DNA of 64,000 nucleotides from Bacteroidota bacterium (lineage in GTDB: Bacteria > Bacteroidota > Bacteroidia > Bacteroidales > VadinHA17): the NCBI GenBank assembly GCA_029547705.1, contig JAKPOU010000065.1, positions 1 through 64,000 of the forward strand. Direction: 5' to 3'. The translations under genes and the position numbers were made by a program. Positions 57,866-64,000 of the stretch are shown here, in pieces. The notes under the pieces are model-generated. The model made no database searches. It had not been told where the DNA came from and saw only the letters and a list, made by a program, of their open reading frames with translations. How positions within the stretch are numbered: position 1 is the first letter of the stretch; each line of letters starts with the position of its first letter.

Positions 57866-58071
57866 ATCTATTTTTCCGATAATGGATTTGAATTCCATTC
57901 CGGTTTTACGGGCGGCGGGGCTGTATTCAGACTCACCGCGGGTGGTACGGTTACAGAAATGACGGAAGCATCAGTGTAATGATGCCTGAAGGGCCGCCAA
58001 CAGGTTAAATAGAGATAATTCCGGGCCATCCCTGCTGACCCGGATAATCCTCCAATAAGATCCGGAATCAG

Positions 58072-58566
58072 TTAATCTTCTGATTCTCTGAGTTTCATAA
58101 TATCCCTGTCAAGCTGATAAAGGATATTCCTGCCACCCAGCTTAAGCTTATCCACGATTGCCTGTGCAGATGATTCTTCTTCCACCTGTTCAGCGACAAA
58201 CCACTGAAGGAAATTGTGGGTACTGTAATCCTTCTCAGCCAGGGTCAGTTCAACTATCTCATTAATACTGGCCGTGATGTACTGTTCATGTTTAAGCACA
58301 TCATCAAAAAGTTCCACTATACCCGCGAAATCTTCCGGTGGTTTACTGAATGCGGGAATAACGGCCTTGCCTCCACGTTCATTAATATACCTTACAAACC
58401 TGAGCATATGATCTTTTTCTTCTTCAGCCTGGGCATAAAGCCATTCGGCAATGCCTGCCATTCCATTTGCTTCGGCCCATGAGGCCATTGAAAGATAAAG
58501 TATCGACGAATAGCCTTCCCTTTCAACCTGTCTGTTACAAAGATCTTCTACATTTTTCTTTAACAT
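58072..58566 (-). CDS. ftnA: ferritin (FtnA type)
   Basis: The 164-residue four-helix protein stores iron in a 24-subunit shell. The ferroxidase ligands match E. coli FtnA position for position: Glu17, Glu50, His53, Glu94, Glu126, Gln127, with Glu129 and Glu130 for the third iron site. It is monocistronic, between secA and dnaX on the minus strand. No Fur-like site was identified. Confidence 0.95.
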   Translation of the reverse strand: MLKKNVEDLCNRQVEREGYSSILYLSMASWAEANGMAGIAEWLYAQAEEEKDHMLRFVRYINERGGKAVIPAFSKPPEDFAGIVELFDDVLKHEQYITASINEIVELTLAEKDYSTHNFLQWFVAEQVEEESSAQAIVDKLKLGGRNILYQLDRDIMKLRESED

Positions 58567-58651
58567 ATTTCAATTCATTTTAAAATTTTAACATTAACAA
58601 TCAATCTGCGGATACTGTTCAACAAGGTTCAGTTATTCCTGAATAAGATCA

Positions 58652-60433
58652 CTAGGTGAAATCAAGATTGAATGCCCTGATGAAATCTTTCATAGCAGGA
58701 TATTTGTTTTTCAGATAATTATATTTCTGCTCATCGGTATAGGGAGTTTCCCTCGTTTCTGAAACATCAACCACTGTTTCAATATCTATATCATTTTCCA
58801 GGAATCTCTTCTTCAGAAGCATCAGAATTCTCTTCCTGTAATTTTCATTGAAGAGGTCTTTCTGGCTGGCATTGCTAAAGTATATCCTGATGGTATGATC
58901 ATCTTCCAGATTGAATTTCAATGATTTCAACATACTTGCTATTCGCGGGCCCTCATTGCTGAAGCTTTCCCGGAATTCCTTCCAGACAATGGCAAAATTA
59001 TCCTCGGTCAGTTCCACCGGAGGAATTCCGGCATCAGCTGCATCCGTATCAGCTGAATCCGCATCATCTCCGTCTGCATCAGCCCCACTCCGGCCGACGT
59101 TTCCGGATTTTGCCTCAGCCGGTGCTTTTGCTTCCGTTATCACATCCTTTATGGAAAAGGTCCTGGGAGGCTTTATCTCTGCAGTTGCACGTGAAGTTGC
59201 TGCAGTGATTCTCTTATCTGCCGCGCCTCCGGTTTCTTCGCTGCGGATTATTTCTGATTTTGACGGAAGGGCTATGTCGTCTTCTGCTCCTGCCTCAGGC
59301 TTAACCTGCTGCTTTTTTTTTTCCGGCTCTCCGCTGTTGTTTTCCGTCAGTCCGCACAGGCGGATAAGGAAAAGTTCAACATGGAGCCGGGGATTATTGC
59401 TTTTTTTGTAATTGATATCACAGTAGCTGCCGGCTTCCAGGGCCTTATAGAGAAAATCCGCAGTGCATTCCCCTGTTTGCTGAAGATATCTCTGCCGTAC
59501 AGATTCGGTGGTTTCCAGAAGCTTCAGGGTCACCTTGTCCCTGCTCACGAGCAGGTCACGGAAATGGCTGTTCAGTCCTGTAACAAAATTATAGGCATCA
59601 AAGCCTTTTGACAGTATCTCATTGAATGTCAGAAGTACAGTTGACAAATCCCCTCTGAGTGCCCCGTCAACCGTTTTAAAATAATATTCGTAATCAAGAA
59701 CATTCAGGTTTTCAATAACATCCCTGTAAGTAATATTTTTTCCGCCAAGGCTCACAATCTGATCAAAGATTGAAAGGGCATCCCTCATGGCACCGTCAGC
59801 CTTCTGGGCAATGATATGAAGAGCTTCTTCCTCCGCGCTTACAGATTCGTTCCGTGCAACATACATAAGCCTCCCAATGATATCTTCCACTCTGATCCTG
59901 TTAAAATCAAAGATCTGGCAGCGTGAAAGAATTGTTGGAATGATCTTATGCTTTTCCGTGGTTGCAAGGATGAATATGGCATGGGCAGGAGGTTCTTCGA
60001 GAGTCTTCAGGAATGCATTGAATGCAGCTGCAGACAGCATGTGAACCTCGTCTATTATATAAATGCTGTATTTTCCTATCTGGGGAGGAATCCGGACCTG
60101 TTCATTAAGGCTCCTTATGTCTTCCACCTTATTGTTTGAAGCTGCATCCAGTTCATGAATATTAAAGGATCTGAGAGTGTTAAAGGAAATACAGGATTCA
60201 CATTCATCACAGGCCTCACCGTTTTCCTTCAGATTGAAACAGTTTATCGTTTTCGCCAGAATCCTTGCACAGGTGGTTTTGCCTACCCCCCGCGGTCCGC
60301 AGAAAAGATAGGCATGGGTCAGATGCTTATTTTTTATTGCGCTTTTCAGGGTATTCACAATAACATCCTGGCCGACAACCATATCAAAGGTTGCTGGACG
60401 GTATTTTCTGGCTGAAACAATAAAGTTTTCCAT
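58652..60433 (-). CDS. dnaX: DNA polymerase III subunits gamma/tau
   Basis: The 593-residue clamp-loader ATPase has Walker A at 46-54 (GPRGVGKTT), a four-Cys zinc module in the insert that follows (ending CDECESC), Walker B IYIIDEVHMLS and the SRC motif. A Pro/Ala-rich and acidic linker (about 380-470) separates the ATPase from a C-terminal domain that would bind polymerase. No slippery A/T run for the gamma-form frameshift was evident. It is divergent from rpsF with its own -7 box. Confidence 0.95.
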   Translation of the reverse strand: MENFIVSARKYRPATFDMVVGQDVIVNTLKSAIKNKHLTHAYLFCGPRGVGKTTCARILAKTINCFNLKENGEACDECESCISFNTLRSFNIHELDAASNNKVEDIRSLNEQVRIPPQIGKYSIYIIDEVHMLSAAAFNAFLKTLEEPPAHAIFILATTEKHKIIPTILSRCQIFDFNRIRVEDIIGRLMYVARNESVSAEEEALHIIAQKADGAMRDALSIFDQIVSLGGKNITYRDVIENLNVLDYEYYFKTVDGALRGDLSTVLLTFNEILSKGFDAYNFVTGLNSHFRDLLVSRDKVTLKLLETTESVRQRYLQQTGECTADFLYKALEAGSYCDINYKKSNNPRLHVELFLIRLCGLTENNSGEPEKKKQQVKPEAGAEDDIALPSKSEIIRSEETGGAADKRITAATSRATAEIKPPRTFSIKDVITEAKAPAEAKSGNVGRSGADADGDDADSADTDAADAGIPPVELTEDNFAIVWKEFRESFSNEGPRIASMLKSLKFNLEDDHTIRIYFSNASQKDLFNENYRKRILMLLKKRFLENDIDIETVVDVSETRETPYTDEQKYNYLKNKYPAMKDFIRAFNLDFT

Positions 60434-60472
60434 AAAGGAACAAAGCTTTTTAATACGGGTTTATCAGTAGTG

Positions 60473-60480
60473 CAAATATA
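60473..60480 (-). promoter_or_regulatory. -7 box for dnaX
   Basis: The minus strand reads TATATTTG, a perfect TAnnTTTG match, 39 bases before the dnaX start. Confidence 0.6.
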
Positions 60481-60554
60481 ATTAAATAAGGAGTGTCCGG
60501 GGGTATCGAATTATATTTTCAGGCGTAATAGTTTTTTTCCAGAGAAAATTATTG

Positions 60555-60562
60555 TATTTTTG
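60555..60562 (+). promoter_or_regulatory. -7 box for rpsF-rpsR-rplI
   Basis: TATTTTTG matches TAnnTTTG, with a T-run near the expected -33 position at about 60532, 45 bases before the rpsF ATG. Confidence 0.65.
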
Positions 60563-60607
60563 CGACCCAAATTCATTAAAAACAGTAACAAACCTATTAT
60601 TCAGATT

Positions 60608-60961
60608 ATGTTGAACCAGTATGAAACCGTTTTCATTGCAACTCCCGTTTTGTCTGAGAACCAGATGAAGGAAGCGGTACTGAAATTCAAGAAGATCATC
60701 ACCGATAACGAAGGTGAGATCATTCATGAAGAGAACTGGGGCCTGAAGAAACTGGCCTATCCTATTCAGAAAAAATCCACCGGCTTTTATTATCTCCTTG
60801 AGTTCAGGGGCCCGGGCAGCATTGTGGAAAAACTCGAAGTCCAGTACAGAAGAGATGAGAGAATAATCAGATTCCTCACCTTTAAAATGGACAAATTTGC
60901 TGTGGAATACGCAGAGAAAAAGAGAAAACAAAAAGAATCAGCTAAAATCATGGAGGAATAA
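60608..60961 (+). CDS. rpsF: 30S ribosomal protein S6
   Basis: The 117-residue protein starts [20 protein letters not shown] and contains [20 protein letters not shown], the S6 core. It binds 16S rRNA with S18, which is encoded next. I chose ATG 60608 as the family start; the frame is open further upstream but that part covers the promoter. It is first in rpsF-rpsR-rplI. Confidence 0.96.
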   Translation: MLNQYETVFIATPVLSENQMKEAVLKFKKIITDNEGEIIHEENWGLKKLAYPIQKKSTGFYYLLEFRGPGSIVEKLEVQYRRDERIIRFLTFKMDKFAVEYAEKKRKQKESAKIMEE

Positions 60962-60964
60962 GGC

Positions 60965-61234
60965 ATGGCTAAAAGTGAATCAGAAATCAGGTATTTAACC
61001 CCTCTCACTGTAGAGATCAAGAAGAAGAAATATTGCCGTTTCAAAAAGAACCGGATAAAGTATATTGATTACAAGGATCCTGAATTCCTCAAAAAGTTTC
61101 TCAACGACCAGGGGAAAATACTTCCCAGAAGATTAACCGGCACATCTCTTAAATACCAGAGAAAAGTTGCACAGGCTGTAAAAAGGGCACGCCATATTGC
61201 TTTGCTCCCCTATGTGACCGATCTGTTAAAATAA
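60965..61234 (+). CDS. rpsR: 30S ribosomal protein S18
   Basis: The 89-residue protein has [20 protein letters not shown], then [19 protein letters not shown] and ends in [12 protein letters not shown], the S18 signature. It starts 3 bases after rpsF stops. It pairs with S6 on the platform of the small subunit. Confidence 0.96.
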   Translation: MAKSESEIRYLTPLTVEIKKKKYCRFKKNRIKYIDYKDPEFLKKFLNDQGKILPRRLTGTSLKYQRKVAQAVKRARHIALLPYVTDLLK

Positions 61235-61246
61235 GGAGGAAAAGGA

Positions 61247-61693
61247 ATGGAAATCATTTTATTGCAGGATATTGCGAAACTGGGTCAGAAGGATGACCTG
61301 GTAAATGTAAAAGATGGCTACGGAAGAAATTATTTGATTCCCAAAGGATATGCCATTGCTGCCACTCCCTCGGCAAAGAAGATGCATGCCGAAAATCTTA
61401 AGCAAAGAGCTCATAAGGAAGAAAAAATCAAAGCTGAAGCTGAAGAACTTGCAACAAGAATGGAAGGCCTGAAGCTGGTTATTGGTGCAAAAACAAGTTC
61501 TTCAGGAAAGATATTCGGTTCCGTGAATACCATTCAGATTGCCGAAGCCCTCAGGGAAAAAGGATTTGAAATTGACCGCAAGTCCATCACGATTCCCGAG
61601 GACCAGATCAAGGAGATAGGTAATTACAGCGCCGTCGTCAGGCTCCACAGGGAGGTTAAAATAAATATTGAATTCGAAATTGTTGCGGAATAA
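61247..61693 (+). CDS. rplI: 50S ribosomal protein L9
   Basis: The 148-residue protein starts MEIILLQDIAKLGQKDDLVN and has GYGRNYLIPKGYA, the L9 N-terminal domain. A long helix follows, then a C-terminal domain with GSVNTIQIAEAL. It follows rpsR by 12 bases, behind an AAGGAGG-type ribosome site at about 61234-61240. It is last in the ribosomal operon. Confidence 0.96.
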   Translation: MEIILLQDIAKLGQKDDLVNVKDGYGRNYLIPKGYAIAATPSAKKMHAENLKQRAHKEEKIKAEAEELATRMEGLKLVIGAKTSSSGKIFGSVNTIQIAEALREKGFEIDRKSITIPEDQIKEIGNYSAVVRLHREVKINIEFEIVAE

Positions 61694-61751
61694 GCTTCCC
61701 TGATCAGAGAGGGCCCGCAAAATGAAAGAGGCTGCCGGTAAGGATAATCTC

Positions 61752-61801
61752 TTTACGGCTATGGTCTCAATCCCGGCAAAAGCAGAACGGGCAGGCTGAT
61801 C
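61752..61801 (-). pseudogene. truncated duplicate of the ridA 3' end
   Basis: Bases 61752-61772 match 61804-61824 in ridA with two or three differences, and 61773/4-61801 match 61856-61883 exactly (28 bases). The copy lacks the 31 bases that separate these blocks in ridA. It lies immediately past the ridA stop and has no frame of its own. Confidence 0.75.
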
Positions 61802-62177
61802 ATTTTACAGCTATCGTCTCAATCTCGACAAGTGCACCTGCAGGAAGATCCTTAACGGCAAAAGCAGAACGGGCAGGCTGATCCTCAGTATAATAGCTGC
61901 CGTATATTTCATTCATGGCTGCAAAATCAGAAATATCATCCAGGAAACAGGTTGATTTAACAACATCCTGCGGACTGTAACCTGCAGCCTTCAGTATTGC
62001 ATCAATATTTTTGAAAATCTGTTTTGTCTGTTCCTGTATGCCCCCTTCAACAAGCTTTCCGGTGGAGGGGTCAATACCGATCTGACCCGAAACATAAAGA
62101 GTACCCTTCTTTTCAACGGCCTGGCTGTATGGTCCGAGAGCCGCCGGAGCTTCCGCTGTTCTGATGATTCTTTTCAT
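61800..62177 (-). CDS. ridA: RidA family enamine/imine deaminase
   Basis: The 125-residue protein hydrolyses reactive enamines such as 2-aminoacrylate to ketoacids. Family motifs are AALGPYSQAV (residues about 14-23), YVSGQIGIDPSTG, the active Arg in PARSAFAV and the final Glu in VEIETIAV. Length is normal. It is convergent with rplI and its stop abuts a partial duplicate of its own 3' end. Confidence 0.94.
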   Translation of the reverse strand: MKRIIRTAEAPAALGPYSQAVEKKGTLYVSGQIGIDPSTGKLVEGGIQEQTKQIFKNIDAILKAAGYSPQDVVKSTCFLDDISDFAAMNEIYGSYYTEDQPARSAFAVKDLPAGALVEIETIAVK

Positions 62178-62220
62178 TGTTGCTGACTGTTTATCTGATA
62201 TTCAATTATTCTGATTCCTG

Positions 62221-62390
62221 TTTCAGGTTTCCGTATTTTCTGCTTTGAGTATTGCGAATATGGCCTTTTTCATTATGCTTTTCATATTCTGCATTTCAGG
62301 TCCATTTTTTCCGCTTTGCGTATTGCCGGTTCGGCCTGTTTCATTCTGCTTTTCATATTCTGTTTCCCGGGCCCGTGTTTTCTTCTGCTG
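62221..62390. repeat. imperfect tandem repeat of about 72 bp (two copies plus a partial third)
   Basis: TTTCAGGTTTCCGTATTTT at 62221 recurs as TTTCAGGTCCATTTTTTCCG at 62294. TTCATTATGCTTTTCATATT at 62269 recurs as TTCATTCTGCTTTTCATATT at 62340. A degenerate third copy starts near 62363. The repeat fills most of the gap between ridA and the LptD-like gene. No coding role is evident. Confidence 0.7.
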
Positions 62391-62421
62391 ATATCCCGGT
62401 ATTCATTAATGCCGCCTGCAT

Positions 62422-64000
62422 TTAAAAATTATCATGATAATCCTTTCTCCTCTCGTATTTAAGATCGGAAAGGACAGCTGCCTTTACCCTTATGGAGAAC
62501 TCCCACATTTTCACATAGCCGTTTGGTATCCAGCTGAATGACATGTCCCAGCAATGAAGATCCCTGGTTACGGCAATCTGGGTCATTGTGATCTCTTTCC
62601 TTGTAAAATCGTAGCCGCTGTTGAATGTAACATTCATCTTTTTTGTAAGTGAGAGGTTTCCGTTCAATCTCAGCGTCTGGGTGAGCTGTGATGAACTGAA
62701 AAGCTTTGAATAGTTAAGGCTGTAGGCCACATTCATTGACCAGGGAATGTCGAATTCCATGTATCCGTATTCGTCAAACAGGGAAGCAGCTTCCGACCTT
62801 CCCCTGCTGTCAGCCGCAGGGCCTCCTGCCGGAATCCGGGAGTCTGCCTGTGCCATCCGGCTTCCTGCAGGCGAAGTGCTGGCTGACCTGCGTTTCGATT
62901 CATCCCCTTTTAACAGGTCACTCAGGCTGAAATCCAGGCTCATCCCCAGACTGGTAAGGCGAAGCGGTTTTTTGGTATCCGTATAATAGAATCTTCCCGT
63001 CTGCCTGCCCCTGCTGTCAAGTGCATAAAAAGAAAAATTACCACCCGCTGAAATACTGATGTTCTGAAAGAGCGTCGTCCTCATTACCATATTGACAGGG
63101 CTCCAGTTCAATGAATCAGCAAATACATTATAGGAAGTGGAGATACCGAAATTCTCAATCAGCTTGACATTTTTGGGTTTTCCGCTTGTATCGTTGCGTT
63201 CAAATACCTTTGCCTCAAGTATATTGGTAAGACTGAAAGCAATATTTCCACTTTTCCTGGCAAGGGAAGGTGTCCCGTATAGTCCGCCTTCAAATATTGA
63301 ATACTCTTCCATTCTTCCGGTGGTGTCTGACTGAACCTGCCTGTACATGTCGGTGCTCAGGCCTTTCAGAAAGGGTATGTAGCTGAAACTTACCGATGGC
63401 TTCATCACATGCCTGACAGCCCTTATCCTTGAATCCGGATTGGTGAACTGGAACAGTCCGAAGATCTGCGGACTGTATCCTGCGCCGATGGACGGATTTA
63501 TTGAATGACCGTAAAAATATCCGCGCACAGTGTCCTTCACCATAACCGGCCGGATCTGACCGGTTTCAGGATCCCTGTAGTTTATATCCCAGGTCTTGTT
63601 GATTTTCTGCGTATAAAGCACACCGCTGTAGGACAGGGAGGGTGTTATGGAGAAATTCCTGAAAGGCCTCAGCTGGAAGCTTACCGGTATTTCGTGTGAA
63701 AACCCGCTTCTCATATTATCCCATACCTTGTTGGTGAATAACAGGCTGTCGTATGTGGATATCTGATTGTCAGCCCTTGCAGAATATGAAAACGACAGTT
63801 CCTGGTACCATTTCCCGGGACCTGCCTGCCGTCTGCTTTTGAGGGGATAAATCCTGGACATGTTGAAATTCATCTTGGGAAGGTTCAGGTTAACGGTGGG
63901 ATGTTTGCCCCGGATATTCTGACTGTGGTTCATGCTGGCAGAAAAATTGAAGGGGGTACCCGTCCAGGTTTTCGAATAGCTGATGCTTGACTGCCGCTGG
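62422..64000 (-). CDS. lptD: LptD-like LPS assembly outer-membrane protein, partial
   Basis: The 3' part of the gene (526 codons visible) reaches the window edge with no stop on the minus strand. The first Met in the frame (63933) is internal, because the frame continues upstream as WTGTPFNFSASMNHSQ. The sequence is a run of amphipathic beta strands with NLNLPKMNFNMSRIYPLKSR, as in the Bacteroidota family annotated as putative LPS assembly protein LptD. LptD inserts lipopolysaccharide into the outer leaflet. Residues around 355-390 form an Ala/Ser/Gly-rich loop. The N-terminal jellyroll lies outside the window. Confidence 0.82.
   Translation of the reverse strand, partial: QRQSSISYSKTWTGTPFNFSASMNHSQNIRGKHPTVNLNLPKMNFNMSRIYPLKSRRQAGPGKWYQELSFSYSARADNQISTYDSLLFTNKVWDNMRSGFSHEIPVSFQLRPFRNFSITPSLSYSGVLYTQKINKTWDINYRDPETGQIRPVMVKDTVRGYFYGHSINPSIGAGYSPQIFGLFQFTNPDSRIRAVRHVMKPSVSFSYIPFLKGLSTDMYRQVQSDTTGRMEEYSIFEGGLYGTPSLARKSGNIAFSLTNILEAKVFERNDTSGKPKNVKLIENFGISTSYNVFADSLNWSPVNMVMRTTLFQNISISAGGNFSFYALDSRGRQTGRFYYTDTKKPLRLTSLGMSLDFSLSDLLKGDESKRRSASTSPAGSRMAQADSRIPAGGPAADSRGRSEAASLFDEYGYMEFDIPWSMNVAYSLNYSKLFSSSQLTQTLRLNGNLSLTKKMNVTFNSGYDFTRKEITMTQIAVTRDLHCWDMSFSWIPNGYVKMWEFSIRVKAAVLSDLKYERRKDYHDNF

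Noticed and set aside
63931..63933. Start codon of the LptD-like gene at 63933
   Set aside because: The frame stays open to the window edge and the upstream residues fit the barrel pattern, so this Met is internal.

Overview
The window looks like one contiguous piece of chromosome from a member of the Bacteroidota, most likely an anaerobic or fermentative Bacteroidales/Marinilabiliales-type organism. Three kinds of evidence point there. (i) Promoters repeatedly show the Bacteroidota -7 box TAnnTTTG instead of a sigma70 -10 box, for example upstream of rnpB, queA, exbB, secA, dnaX, rpsF, argS and ggt. (ii) Gene content is typical: ExbB-ExbD-ExbD-TonB with a TPR protein and a PstS-like lipoprotein, a Bacteroidota-type LptD, a DUF6913-dapA pair, and the large SecA. 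(iii) Side by side there are Pta/AckA and Ptb/Buk genes, which fits acetate and butyrate (or branched-chain acid) fermentation. Most of the window is ordinary housekeeping sequence. No insertion sequence, prophage or CRISPR array was seen.

Layout. Positions 1-680 hold an odd array: a 71-bp tandem repeat made of tRNA-like fragments, an intact tRNA-Lys(TTT), a terminator, a decayed GIY-YIG gene remnant, a tRNA 3'-half pseudogene, a second copy of the terminator, and a small GIY-YIG nuclease gene whose C-terminus looks frameshifted. Next come a secreted ankyrin-repeat protein (minus), an Lrp regulator, pyrD-pyrK, and an XRE regulator whose upstream gap carries five palindromic operator-like sites, three of them spaced exactly 35 bp apart. 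Then come a cardiolipin synthase, an outer-membrane protein, an SDR, and the minus-strand pta-ackA-ptb-ptb-buk cluster, divergent from a FAD/Fe-S dehydrogenase. Positions 18.7-25.8 kb hold a conserved unknown, gamma-glutamyltransferase, rarA, a LolA-like protein, RNase P RNA (minus) and queA.

Positions 25.9-32.7 kb hold the TonB-energising cluster, closed by a strong terminator. Then follow threonine aldolase, an SSF symporter with a small membrane partner, truA and aroE overlapping tail to tail by 74 bp, a ComA-family phosphosulfolactate synthase, a TPR protein and a PD40 lipoprotein. argS-ffh-folD form a minus-strand operon. An orphan SiaC-family (DUF1987) gene precedes a three-gene AmmeMemoRadiSam cluster: a Memo-AMMECR1 fusion with a signal peptide, a membrane spermidine-synthase-like protein, and a radical SAM protein with a Tat-like leader. 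ligA, a DUF6913 gene and dapA follow. secA, ferritin and dnaX are on the minus strand, dnaX being divergent from rpsF-rpsR-rplI. ridA has a truncated duplicate of its own 3' end beside it. The window ends inside an LptD-like gene.

The most unusual items are the tRNA/GIY-YIG array at the left edge, the apparently exported AmmeMemoRadiSam system (46.1-50.9 kb), the XRE operator array, an orphan terminator at 40.04 kb that suggests a small RNA, and the ComA homologue. All functional statements come from reading motifs; no database search was possible.
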